64,000 nt of DNA, taken from NCBI GenBank assembly GCA_030765045.1, contig CM060963.1, positions 95,386,676-95,450,675 on the forward strand, written 5' to 3'. Both the position numbers and the translations under genes were made by a program. This DNA comes from Tenodera sinensis (Eukaryota; Arthropoda; Insecta; Mantodea; Mantidae). The stretch's first letter is position 1, and each line of letters opens with the position of its first letter. Positions 22,846 to 34,800 of the stretch are shown here, piece after piece. The notes beneath the pieces are model-generated. The model saw only the letters and a list, made by a program, of their open reading frames with translations, made no database searches and had not been told where the DNA came from.

Positions 22846-24561
22846 AGCAGACTACGAATTTGAGAAAATTATAAGGTGTAGTATATTCAAATCAATATCT
22901 AGTAATATATCGGAAAGGTTAACTCTGCAAAATATTGTTTTTTAAATCGTGCACTTTTTACGATTAAAAATATTAAGAACATTCGCCAAATATTTTGTTT
23001 GTCATTTTTCAATGACCCACTAATTGTTTTTACTACGCATGAATACTAAAGCTATAATACCACGAAAGTGATAATCCGGCATGAGCGTAATAGTGTAATT
23101 TTATTTAATTCGGATGCTCTTTCTGTTTATTCTGTGTACTTATAGGTTTGAATTCACCAGAAGAACTGTTCTAAAGAAACGTCTGTGAATGGATCATCCG
23201 TTTTTGATAAGGACTGTGTCAAGAGCTGTTCCCAGTAACACCAGTACAAAAGTTCGCCTGACCCGCATTCCAGTTGTAGCTGTAGAAACCTGCAAGACAT
23301 TCCCAGCAAATGGTTTCGCTACTGTTATTGAACCAACCAGGAGGCGCGTACTATGGAAAATTTTCAAAACATATCTAGATGCTGTTCATACGTGTACTTG
23401 TGCTTCTCGGGTGCAATAAATGCAAATTTATGCACCCATTTGTCCTTATGGAAGTTGCTAAAGTAGAGGTAGGAGGGAAAATACCCAAAGATATGTAGTT
23501 CCAACGCCATTAATAGAGTATTTTTATAACCGCTTCCAAATGTAACGCTCTGACTTGACCAGCTAGCGAAACCAGAGTGAAAGTTGGGCTCGGATTCTGA
23601 TATAACAAGGGTTACACAACTCTTGTGCATACAACACTGAATACGAAGAAACAATTTTAATGCAGTTGTTAGTCGTGACTTTCCCTCCTTTTCTGTAAGA
23701 CACCTCCTATGTACGGTAGTTATACTGCTGAGCTATTGCAATCTACAGGATGTCCCCAAATTAGACCGACAAACTTTGAGAGCTGATAGATAACATTATT
23801 ATAAACACTTCTTATTAAGGAACGATTTTTTGTTGCGGTGCTTCGTTTAAGCGCTAGACGAGTTAATGTCATTACCTAGCGCCTGCCACCTAGTTTAAGT
23901 ATTTACAACAAAATCAACAATGAAAATTAGTATTGCATTTATCTCAGTAAGGCACACAATCTTAATCCAAGAAACTAACACAGAACAAACAAAACACAAA
24001 CATCTCATTGTTTGTCACAGCTGTACTATTCAAAGCAAATGCTGGAACGCACGCCCATTGCGATTAACACAAAGAGTGCATGGACGTGCCATATTCTGCC
24101 GTACTCTCGCAAAGACACCAGCCATTCCTCTGGTATAAAAGAGTGTTGTCTAATTTTGAATAGTAAAACTGTAAGTAACTGTAAACAGTTAACTCCCAGC
24201 TGACTATGTATTTGAGAAAGGCAAGAAGTTAAGGGCCCACACACTAACCTGTGGAAGTTTCTTCCAGGATGTAACGACATAATGCAAATTAATCTGGACC
24301 ACCAATTATCGATGAAACGAGTATTTCAGGTTACTGTTATGCTGTTAATAGCAAATACTCCTGGGATATTCCATTATTATTTTGGAACGCTTATTTTTGG
24401 AACAGTTAGTAAAACAAACTTTATCTACTACTATAATAGACAGTGATACTTTAGTTTGTAATTAGTAGGCAACGAAAGCTATACTTTTATTCTAATAAAA
24501 GACAAAACACACATAAAAAATAAAATACAGGTTCAATAAAGGGTAAAATACACTTTATCAT
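22846..24561. other. Unassigned AT-rich DNA
   Basis: Several short frames (76-96 codons at 23189-23654, 72-84 at 23920-24280) show no recognised motif. GGATGTCCCCAAATTAGACC near 23750 followed by a less AT-rich patch to 23890 may be an unknown repeat. Confidence 0.35.
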
Positions 24562-24870
24562 CAAGCCCTTCCTCATGGGTTAGGCCTATTAGCCTGCTCC
24601 ATATCCAAAAATTGATTCTGCCATCGCTTCCTGGGTCTAACTAGAAATCTTTTTCCTCGTGGCTTGTAAGTATGGGCTGCTTTAGTTACAGTTCCTATTG
24701 GCATTCATTGAATGTGCTCCAAAATACTATATTTTTAATTCAGCTCTTATTTCTTCACTGCTTTTTTTATCAAAAAGTGTAACTTGCGAAGAAGCATAAA
24801 TATGTCATCCCAGCTGCTTCGTTTTCATTTCATCTTGTTTACTGTTGAGGTCGTTTACCTAATGTTCGGC
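24562..24870 (-). pseudogene. LINE ORF2 C-terminus, degenerate
   Basis: Read from the minus strand: LEHIQ, stop, MPIGTVTKAAHTYKPRGKRF, LVRPRKRWQNQFLDMEQANR, then PNP and a stop near 24580. This is the Y(K/N)PxGKRxxGRPRKRW...EQAN..NP ending typical of insect non-LTR retrotransposons. Upstream (24700-24870) only eroded frames remain. It is a 5'-truncated copy with at least one internal stop. Confidence 0.75.
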
Positions 24871-25168
24871 TTAAGATTCCGCAGAAATAGTTAAAGGAGT
24901 TAATTTCATTTTCATTTTATTTATTACAGTATGCGCTGAAACAGAGACTTTCTAATCTAATTGAGAGTTGTAATACTCCAACCATCAGAACTTATACTTA
25001 TTTTAGCCACCTTTTATCTATTATCAGTGTTGTTTTTTTACTACTTTGCCTGTAACTGAACTACACATATTTCTTTCATTGTTCTGTAAGCATATTAATA
25101 GTTGCACCTTGGGCTGTATTAAAATATTACCTGATCAACCGTGAAAATCGCCTTCTTAACTTATTCTT
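24871..25168. other. Unassigned AT-rich DNA
   Basis: No recognised feature between the LINE tail and M1 copy C. Confidence 0.35.
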
Positions 25169-25497
25169 ACTTTCTCTGCTACGTATACTAAATAGAGAAG
25201 GTATTGTATTCCACCCAAAAGTTTGATGTTGAGGTTTCACCGGAAATTAGAAAAAGGTCGTGTGTGTGTCTGTTAGACGGTAGACAGCACAACTCAAAAA
25301 CGAAAAGTCGGCTAGAAACCAAAGTTGGTAATTAAGTTAAATACCTTTTAAGCATGCGACACGAAGATTTTAAAGAAAATTCTTCCACTCTACCCTTTAC
25401 ATGGAAAATTTGATTTTCTCGACAATGGCTCAAACGAGTTTGATTAAAATGCTATATAATTAAGATATTTTTATGGCATATGAATGTATATTTTGAA
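25169..25497 (-). mobile_element. M1 element copy C, right half only
   Basis: ACTTTCTCTGCT at 25169 is the M1 right inverted end. It is followed by GTATTGTATTCCACCC, a short GTGTGTGTG site near 25261-25271, CTCAAAAACGAAAAGTCGGC and ATGAATGTATATTTTGAA. The copy stops at about 25497, where the pyrimidine array starts; no M1 continuation appears on the far side of the array. Confidence 0.82.
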
Positions 25498-26245
25498 GTG
25501 TCCTTCATTCCTTCCTTCCCTCCTTCCTGCCTTCCTTCTTTCCTTCCTTCCCTTATTCCTTACCTCATTCATTCATTCCTTCCTTCCTTTCTTCCTTTCT
25601 TCCTTCCTCCCTCCCTCACTCCCACCCTGCCTGCCTTGCTTCCATCCCTCCTTCCTTCCTCCCTCCCCCCCTCACTCCCGCCATGCCTGCCTTCCTTCCT
25701 TCCTTCCTTCCTTCCTTCCTTCCTTCCTCCCTCCCTCCCTCCCTCACTCCCACCCTGCCTGCCTTGCTTCCATCCCTCCTTCCTTCCTTCCTCCCTCCCC
25801 CCCTCACTCCCGCCATGCCTGCCTTCCTTCCTCCCTCCCTCCCTCCCTCCCTCCCTCCCTCCCTTCCTTCCTTCCTTCCTTCCTTCCTCCATCCCTGCCT
25901 TCCTTCCTTCCTCCCTCCCTGCCTTCCTTCCTTACCTCCTCCCTCCCTCCCTCACTCCGTCACTCCGTCACTCCACCCTGCCTGCCTTCCTGGCTTCCTT
26001 ACCTCATTCCTCCCTCCCTTCCTGCCTTCCTTACCTCCTTCCTCCCTCCCTTCCTGCCTTCCTTACCTCCTTCCTCCCTCCCTTCCTGCCTTCCTTACCT
26101 CCTTCCTCCCTCCCTTCCTTCCTTTCTCCCTCCCTCCGTTACTCTCTCCTTCTCTCACTCCCACCCTGCCACCCTGCTTTCCTTCCTGTCCTTCCCTCCT
26201 TCCTTCTTCCCTCCCTTCCTGCCTCCCTCCCTTCCTCCCTTCCTG
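25498..26245. repeat. 745-bp pyrimidine-only-like (CCTT/CCCT)n array with higher-order units
   Basis: Almost pure C/T on the plus strand. A block with CCCACCCTGCCTGCCTTGC recurs at 25621 and 25749 (period 128). A 32-bp block (TTCCTCCCTCCCTTCCTGCC and following) repeats about three and a half times near 26005-26115. The 200-270-codon Pro/Ser/Phe/Leu frames and the Glu/Gly/Arg/Lys frames opposite them are artefacts of composition. Such tracts can form triplex (H-) DNA in principle. Confidence 0.95.
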
Positions 26246-29200
26246 GGTGATAGACCTTGGTTCGGAAAGGGCTGTTGCGCCTTTGATTATTTATTATTGT
26301 AGATAAAATACTGTAGGCAACACGTTACAAAATTAGGATTAGTAAATCGCGGCTCTTGGGACACTTCCTTCGGTCGTGTTCTGACCCGAGCATCTCGTTT
26401 GTAAGCCTCTACTTTTGTAACTAGTGCTCTAAACATGTATTCTTTGTAGAGTGCTGTGTTTTGAGTTTCAATAGAGATTTATAAACACTACGAAGCTACA
26501 ACGTGCAACGAGGTCTTGTAGCGGTAAAAATACTAGGTGTTTCTTTAATTAAACTTAACCACTAACTTTTAAGATTCCTGTAGGTTCACAAAAATACTGT
26601 AAGTTTAGAACGCAGTAAGCTCTGGGATCTAATCGATTGCTGCTATACCGAAGGGTTGCCTATTCAAAGAAGCCACGCCACTGCAGCCTCCACGTACTCC
26701 AGAGTAACAAAGCAGCAGAATTTAGGAGCCAAGAGGGAGCTGTGGTGCTTCACTAACAATTTGAGATGCACTACCTTTAACAAAAACTTATATTTTCCTG
26801 GAAACAACATCATAAAGGTGAAACGCTGTTATCTTACAACCAACTTCTACATTTGGGAAAATGCATTTTAGACATATGGAATCCAAAGGATGAGCATACT
26901 ATGGCACAAAAAGAGGTGATAAGATGGAATCGCACCTTTCAGCAAACTTGCACAACATTCTAAGGTACGGCAGTGTCCATTTCTAAGTTCACTACTTTTG
27001 CTCGGGAAATTCTGTAAAAGAGAAACTTGTCTTGCCTGATGGTCCAAAGCCAAAGCTTTGTTATTCTGTATGTGATAGTGTGCAGTTTTACATAGCTTTG
27101 TTTCAAAATTATTGCTAATAAGAAATACGCATGGTGTACCTGCTCCCATTGATGTCAAATATAGATTACGTAATTTGCTCAGTCGCTCCCAGAAGAAAAT
27201 TGTCACTTCAATGTAGAACGTATCATATTAAAATATACTATCACAAAAATAATTTTAATAAATATTTGCGGAGTATATTAATATTATTTTATAGAGTACT
27301 TCATTATTCTTCTTATATCGAATACTGAATTTTCAAAAAAAAAAAAAAATTAAAAAATCTCAAGTTTTGAAGGAAAAGGAGCTTACATTTCTGGCTATAT
27401 GAATGCTCAAATGGGACGTCCAGATATGTGTACAGGCCTATGGATACCATGTATGGAAATTTCAACCTTGATTTTCCCTTAATGTATTCTTATTTTTGAG
27501 GCCTCAAAATGCTTCGTATAATGCAGTTTTCGTTCAGTTTCTTTCTTTTTCCCCCTGACTTCAGTGAAAGTATTTGAAGCTTGATATAAAGCATAATTTT
27601 GCCCTTACGGTTTTGGTAACACAATAAATGTATTATTAATTTTCTAACAAAATGTTTATTTTTCCGGACAAAACTTTGTAGTTACAAAAAATTTAATCTT
27701 TGATTTCAAAAAGTAATGACATATAAAACTGAAAGCATTAAAGTTATACCATATTTATAAATTTGCGACACTTCAACATTTTAATTTAAAATTTAGTTTG
27801 TTAACGAATTAGGAGTAGCGAAATATTAAAATTTACGGCGATATTAAGTTGCGTACATCTGTCTTAATGTTTTAAAATTACATTTGTTGAAATTTTAGAA
27901 ATTGGTGATTTTACTATGGAATATCCTTAAGAATTCTATTTTCATATACTTTATCTCTAAGATCTGTCATGTACACGCTGTTATTAGAGTCCTTAAACTA
28001 TAAAATATGTTATACATATTTTAACATTTTAATGCAAATATCTGAACTGTGTGATGCTAAGAAATCTGTTTCGTACAAAATCCACAGACTAGGATTTTAT
28101 CCAGCTTCTTAAAGCTCGTCAGACAGACGGAACCGTAAATTTCAATATTCTTTTGCACTTTAGTGTATAACAAACGAACCGAATACTAATTTTCCCATTT
28201 TTTCACTGCTATTTTTGCAAGGGCTAAACCTGACTCCAGTAAACATTACTCTGCAATTTATCTTACATAACTGAAATGTTTAAAGTTTCCACCTTAAATG
28301 GGAAAGATGACGTTTCGAGAACATTTTTCTAATAATATTTTTCTATATTATTTATGCATAAGTAGTGAGTACTGTATTACTAAGCTATCACATTATATTG
28401 AACTGCAATATTAGTCATATAGTATTAAAGTGTTTTTCGCTCTGTAAATATTCTTTCTACAGTTCATTCTAGCTAATGAAACTGTTTAACTGTTCATTAA
28501 AACTTTCTTGATTTGCACACAACTAATCAATATATTGCTCCGGCTCACTAAAAAGAAAACCATCAAAGAAACATTTATTTTCTCAGATAAGTTTTTGAAA
28601 ACGTCCTAGATTACAAGAAAATGCTTACTTATATAATTCATTTAAACGTATACCTGTTACCGCCAATATATGCGGCATTTATGACATCAGGAAACACCTA
28701 ACTACAGGACACACTATGAGTAATTATAGAAAAACAAAAGCGTTAAACTATGGCGATACTAGGCACATAAGTCGGAGGAAGTTTCGTGAACTAATGTATG
28801 AACCATAAGGAATAGCAGCTAAAGGAAAAACGGAAAAGCGAAAGGAAAAATAAGGGTAACTCCTGATTCGTTTTTCATCATAGTTCCTCACATTTGCTGC
28901 AAACATCAATTTTTTGACGGCCAAAAGCATAATTAGCATTTTCTGAGAAGTACCTACGTTCTGTAAAAATCATACTTAACATCAATCCGCATATTTCTGC
29001 CGGAAAAGATTATGCATACTTTTGATATTCAAACGTGTGTCCAAGTATTTTATTTCTTTGGCAGTATAGTGGGTTGTCCTAAGGTAAAACGAATGGATAT
29101 GATATTTTCTGTAGTTTTGGTGGTGCATTAATTTTCACCTCGTCTATCCCTTGGAAATTGTCCTTTAATAACCTGGTTTGATATGCGAAACACACGCTTC

Positions 29201-31504
29201 TGTGATATTGCATGAAGATTAAGGACTGCTTGTTTGCAAACGCCCGTGCGTCTACCTTCTACGACAACTAAACAATCAAAAGACTGTTGTCTCTCTTGTT
29301 ACATACATGTTCATGTTGTTGTTTCCTTGATCGCCTTTTGCTTCACCTCTTTAACAACAATTAGCCCTTGTAGATGTATATCTTGATCATTTTTGAGAGT
29401 TTTGTGTATCATTAATACGGTGGAAGCATTCCATCCGACTACTGAAAACAGTATTGAATTACATTAGCATCAATATTAAAGCCCTCTGTAAAATATAAAA
29501 ATAATGCATTGCACATTTCATGCTGCAATGGTTAGTGTTATTTACTTACGTGCAATCTGCTCCGACGCTTTTCCCAGGTACAGAATTGCTCTGATAGTTC
29601 AAGTAGAGTAGTCCATGAACTCTTGCGTGTTTTACTTTTTTCATTTTGTGCTGCTCCACGTTTCCCTCTTTTTGGTGACGTGATTTCTTCACAATAACAA
29701 GCTTCTGACTAATCAGTTGCAGTCTCAATATGTAGAGAAACAAGAAAGATTACGTAGATGTAACATGTCATCGATTGTTGAAGCGCATTCTTGATACAAC
29801 AGGAGCGCTTCGTTTGCTGTTTACATCAATGAAATGAGGAAAAACGAATTAAGTCACTGATAGTGCCTTTCTCTTGCTGGTGAATGAACAGAAACTTATT
29901 TTTCTGCGCTAAGAAGTCGGAAAGAATTACTTTCAACACAGGGCGATGTATTTCAGTCGAATTAAAGCGAAAAAATTAACAAGTGAAAAAAATGGCTTTT
30001 TCCCTTTCTCCACCAACCGATTCTTCATTCTATCTAATTGCAATTCTCCCTTTATCAATTGTAGATTTCTCAGCTTCTACACGAAAAATCCACTCACATT
30101 CCCTGTAAGGCGATTGTTAATGATTTATTTTAAAGCCTATAACACAAGATTAAAATATGATTATCTAAGCCAAGAATATATGTAGCCTGCTTGTACTGAA
30201 GTCCAATGCATTTCAAAACACAGGTTATCCAGGAGCAGGAAATAGACAGAATTAATGAAGCTTTACGTTAGCTATTAGAATTAGTGGGAATGCATCCTCA
30301 CTTGTTTGAGTAAACAGTCAAGGGAAATGAATTAGTTTCAGCAGATCAGGTCACGAGTGGGCGGTATAGTTGGAGATAGCAACGAAAATTGCTCTTACTT
30401 CATTACTGCGACGGTATTACGTATACATCTCTCCTGTCAGAACAGCAGTGTTCAGTGGCGGAATGTTACGTAAGCAATCTCAGAAATAGTGCACATTACG
30501 TATGCCCTCCATTCTCTGGTTGTTCTCTATTGTTTTTCAGTGAACTTATTCTGTACATTATATGAAGCTAATTATTCTGAAAATCTCTGTGGTTCAAAAC
30601 CTATTAATGTGTATAAGGAAATTCATCAGCTTACTTCACTGCTGAGGCTCCGAGCACAGAATTGGTTGCCTATTGTGTTTTCGCAGCCATTGTTTACCTG
30701 TATTTTTCTTGGTTACAGAGTTGGAAATAATATTCCTTAATGCTTATATTTGCAAACCAGTTTCAAAGTTAACATGCAAAATACTATGAGTCATAATGAT
30801 ATAATCATACCATTGACTTTAAGCTACTCGTCTCAAAATTGAGAGCCCTGCCGTATGTTCGCATCTGATTTATTCTAAAACAATGCCAACGAGTCATGAG
30901 GGAAGCAGGATGTTTGTGGACCGGCGCCGCCTGTTTTTATGTTGTATGAAATTAAATTGAAAACTTGCGTGAACGTACCGTAAATTAATAGACTTCTTCA
31001 AGTTATGTGCAGGGTATAAAAGTATAAACCTGAGCACGAAGATCCTGTTACTGTAAAGGACAATGAAAATCTAGTATGTACCATCATCTTATGTTTTTCA
31101 CTGCGACTCGAGAAGAGATACTCTAGCTGCCTTCCTAATTCGTGTATTGCCTTTTAATGCGAATCTCCGCTGCTGCTGCTTCTTCATGATAATGCAATAC
31201 CCACTGAAGTATTGTATTGAGCAGTCCACACATGAGTGCGTCCGAATATTGTTTGAACAGAAAAGCAAACTTTGAGGTCAGCTTCTATAATGGTAAATGA
31301 TCTGAATACTGCAGATAACAGACTTCAAAGGAGCACAACCACAACGTTCAAAAGCAGTCGAACTATGATTTTATTTCGCACAATTTTGAAGTACGTGATT
31401 GAAATATCTATCCTCGTATGCATGCTCGTCACAATAGCATGATATCGTCGAGGATAACACGCTACCTTCAAACCTGCACACCCTGTCCGCTGGAACCTAG
31501 ATAC
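26246..31504. other. Unassigned AT-rich DNA, 5.3 kb
   Basis: The longest stretch without a recognised repeat. The longest frames are 71-112 codons (26656-26871 plus, 26868-27206 minus) and show no known motif. A(13-14) near 27335 is a simple run. Single-copy intergenic or intronic DNA, or old repeats beyond recognition, would both fit. Confidence 0.45.
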
Positions 31505-33432
31505 CTATAGCTTCTTTCGCTCTGAAAACAAAAATTTGAGACAAATTTTGATGTCTATCACTCTAGATTCGTCCGTGTTATCATTAATTTTATTTTTCTT
31601 TCGTTGCACAGAGTAGCAGGGCAATAAAAGTACAGCTTTTTTCCACATTTCAGTGATTTGCCTTGCAGCCCTGCACCAATTCTCCAATATATTCTGTCAT
31701 TCCATTGTCCCTCTTCCAATCCTGTTTTCTTCATGGCGTTATACCATCTTTCCAACGACGAGCCCTTCGTCATCTGTTCCGATCAGAAGCCGACCAGCTA
31801 ATCTTCTTAAGTAATCTTTCTTTCGTCATTCCGTAATTCTCTGAACGTGCCCATAGCATTTTAGAGCCCTTGTTTCTAATCTATCAACAATTTCTTCTGC
31901 ATCTATTTCTGCCCTTATATAGGCATTCCTTATATGCTGTGTTCTTTATATTCCTATACTTCAAATTTCTGGCGCCAACAATCTTCTCCTCGATCTTTCA
32001 TTCATCTTCCAACGTTCACTTCCCTAATTCTTAATAAAATTGTTAATATATTTAATTTTGTTCTTTTAATTATATCTCTACTCCATAAAAACTCATTTAA
32101 GGAATTTATTGCCTTTTTAGCATTATTTATTCTGTTGTTACGTCTCTTTCGCTTGTACCTGATTGGTCTATAATTGACTCAAGGTGTTTGAACTGTTCAA
32201 CTCGTTTAGTTATTTTATCATTAATTTCCAGACTGTCCCATTCTCCTCCAACTACCACATATTCTGCCTTGTGAAAATTAATTTTCAATCCTCCTACCTT
32301 AAATGCATCCATAAGCTTACATGAATTCCATGTCTTCTCTACCCTGCCCTTCAATTACTTGGTTATCAGTAAATAATAGATTGTAGATGGTCTCATCATC
32401 CACTTCTATTCCCATTTTGTGATAGGTGCTATTCCATTTTCTCGAGATATTCCTTCGAATAAATTTTGAATAATGTTGACGACATTGGGCATCCTTTTCT
32501 AAAAGCTTTGCTTACTCTAAATTCTTTCGATATTTCATTCCCAATCTTCACAGATGCACTACAATCATATACTTTTTTATAAACTCAACAAGAGACTCAG
32601 GTATATGAGTTTTATTTATAGGTACTGAATAATACGCTTTTACAAGTTCCACAAATACAAAAAGTAATTCTTTGCCATTGGCTATTATTTTTTCAATGAC
32701 CTGTCTAACTGTAAAAATATGGCTTCACTGATGTAAATCCAGCTTGTTCAGATATTTTATCCTAATTTTTTTTCTCCAATCTAATCTTGGCAATGGCACT
32801 AAAAATTCTATTTACTGTTGCGATAAGGCTAATGCACCTATAATTCATGGGGTTTCTCTTATTCCCCTTTTTATATATGAGGGTAATATGACTTCTTCCA
32901 ATCTAGAGGGATTGGATCTGATTAAATAATCTTGTTAGTGTTCTTTGCACAGTTTGTCCTCCATATTTGAGTAATTCCACGGTCATCCCTCCAGAGTCAG
33001 TCCATTTTTTTGATTTTTTTAGTACCCTCTTCACCTCATCTTCTGTAATTGTATCCTTAAGCCTGTCATTTGTAACTAAAATGTTATCAGTTATGCTAAA
33101 CTTGTCTCTTTTCTCTGTCAAAATTATCTCAAAATATTACAAATAGTCATTTATTGCTAAAAAATTAGAAACTTTTGTCATTTTAGTTGCTCTGCCTTTT
33201 AAGTTTTCCAGGCTTCGACTGATCTAGCATAACCTATGGTATGTTCCACACATTCCATCTCACATTTGTGTCTTTTTCCCTGACCACTATTTTAGTTTTA
33301 CGTTTTCGTTTTAAACATATATTCCTGACATATATTCTTTCATTAAACCTAGACACTTTTTACATGCTCCTTTTTTCTGTTTAATGCACTCACGAGCTTC
33401 CGAATCTATCCAAAGGTTCAGGGCATATATAT
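31505..33432 (-). pseudogene. LINE reverse transcriptase (downstream part), interrupted upstream by a DNA transposon
   Basis: Minus-strand ORF2 of a non-LTR retrotransposon. At 33121-32903 the reverse-transcriptase entry block reads ITEDEVKRVLKKSKKW and VELLKYGG. At about 32373-32362 the active-site motif, normally F/YADD, reads FTDN followed by QVI, so the second metal-binding Asp is Asn. At 32354-32127 comes GGLKINFHKAEYVVVGG and FKHLESIIDQSG, the palm/thumb region. Near 32100 RINNAKKAINSLNEF appears, and at 31773-31558 a C-terminal block with ERWYNAMKKTGLEEGQW. Stops and frameshifts are scattered throughout. The upstream half continues on the far side of the pogo-like insertion at 33435-34251. 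Confidence 0.85.
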
Positions 33433-33434
33433 TA

Positions 33435-34251
33435 CAGTTGAACCTGATTTATGCGTATATCAAAGGGAAGATGTGAGATTACTGGTAACTCTGAATTACT
33501 TACAAATGAGATTTTAATAACGCATCATATTTTGTTTAAAAAAGAAAGCAATTCAGTGGGCCTAAAATGTGTAAAATTTTTACAAACAAGAAATATATAT
33601 ACGAATAAAACATTATAGTGAACTTGGTCCTGCTTTGAAGAAATCAGTCAATTCGGTCGCTTCACTTTTCCTGCATTAAGTGCAGACATCCTATTTTGTA
33701 ACTGATGACTATACGTAGTGTGGTGTAAGCAATTCCTAAGTCTGAAACCATTTCGGTTTTGGTTTTGTGTGGATTAAGTTCCACCTCTCGTATGAATTCT
33801 ACTTTCTCAACCAGTGTATAACATTTGCCTTTTCTATTCCCCATGGCTGATTAAAAGCACTTCAGAACTGAAAAATAAAACCGCTGTTCATCAGTGGACA
33901 CCAGATACCGCAAATTTTTATCTTTGCCTCTCGTTTGTTGCTATCACATTGTCGCGACGACTTATCTTTTGTTTCCGCGACCGAAAGCCGCCCACTCAGC
34001 TTGCGCATTTGTCAAGAGAGATAAGGAAAATACGCCTCGAGTATCTCTTAAGATAGCGTATGCCGTATGCTCGTTATAATTACGTAAAACTCAATTGTAT
34101 TATACTGAAATTTAATGCGTATAATAACGAATTACGTATAAATAAGGTTTTATTAACACGTTTCTAAGCTATATTTTGTTGGGACCTACAAAAATTTACG
34201 TATAAATACGAATTAATTAGAACTGGGTTACGTATAAAGCAGGTTCAACTG
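33435..34251 (-). mobile_element. Pogo/Tigger-like DNA transposon, 817 bp, non-autonomous
   Basis: The ends are inverted repeats. The left end reads CAGTTGAACCTGATTTATGC and the right end, reverse-complemented, CAGTTGAACCTGCTTTATAC. Both are flanked by TA (33433-33434 and 34252-34253), the target duplication of the Tc1/mariner-pogo group. Inside, a minus-strand frame at 33844-33662 encodes a helix-turn-helix like that of CENP-B/Jerky/Tigger transposases. TACGTATAAA occurs three times in the right 125 bp, as subterminal repeats. The catalytic DDE domain is deleted, so mobility would have depended on a full-length relative. Confidence 0.88.
33662..33844 (-). pseudogene. Remnant of Tigger/Jerky-type transposase: CENP-B-like DNA-binding domain
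   Basis: Sixty codons from an ATG at 33844. The start is MGNRKGKCYTLVEKVEFIRE, with EVELNPHKTKTEMVSDLGI and YTTLRIVIS following. This matches the N-terminal helix-turn-helix shared by pogo-type transposases and the host proteins derived from them (LEEKVxxIKxxExG.KKxxVAxxFGIPxSTL). In the family this domain binds the element's terminal repeats. The full protein is about 500 residues, so only the first tenth remains, and the catalytic part is gone. A host Jerky-like gene is excluded by the transposon ends on both sides. Confidence 0.8.
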
Positions 34252-34253
34252 TA

Positions 34254-34800
34254 TTTTCTATTCCTAAGGCTTCATGTGCCGCAACATGTGTAGCCTGTTT
34301 TAGATGATCATCCAGATGCTTCTGGAATTAATTTCTGTTTTAGTCTTCTCTCATACAATCTCCTGATACTTTTCATCTTGTAATAGCCGTAAGGTGTACT
34401 GAGATTCATTGATAGTCTCTTCGTTTACTAGATCTTCCATTTTTTGTGTGTATTAAGGGAAAGGCAATTTTTGCTACCACTATCTGCTCCACATTCAGGG
34501 CTATGTTTGACTCTTACACCCTGTATAATTATTTTTCTTTGCTCTCTGGATGTTCACATAATCGATAATTGAGCGCGTCTTTTGGAGGTTGTTCCCACAT
34601 GTACTTATGTACATCTTTATAGTATTATTATAAGAAGATCGCATAATTAATTTGCATACCTCCTTCAACCATTGCTCATTACGTTTTCTACAGAAGTTGG
34701 TTCAACTTCTCCCCACGCTACCGTTTAAGTCTCCTAAAATTATTAGTTCTTTCCTGCTGGGTATTCCTTCTATCGTTTCACTGATATTAAACGCAAACTC
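34254..34800 (-). pseudogene. LINE upstream half: endonuclease end and linker
   Basis: Continuation of the LINE at 31505-33432. Near 34610-34540 the minus strand reads HKYMWEQPPKDA and SIIDYV, the last endonuclease blocks. Near 34450-34280 come linker pieces such as KMEDLVNEETINES and, next to the transposon, MLRHMKP. Across the insertion the linker resumes with LWIDSEARECIKQKKGACKK (33415-33360), consistent with a single reading frame interrupted at a TA. The left half of the endonuclease beyond about 34800 is not recognisable. Confidence 0.7.

Noticed and set aside
25480..26306. Open frames of 107-272 codons rich in Pro/Ser/Phe/Leu or Gly/Glu/Arg
   Set aside because: All frames of the pyrimidine array are open because it has no purines to make stops; composition, not coding.
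33662..33844. A host Jerky/CENP-B-like gene
   Set aside because: The frame lies between matched transposon ends with TA duplications and lacks the rest of the protein.
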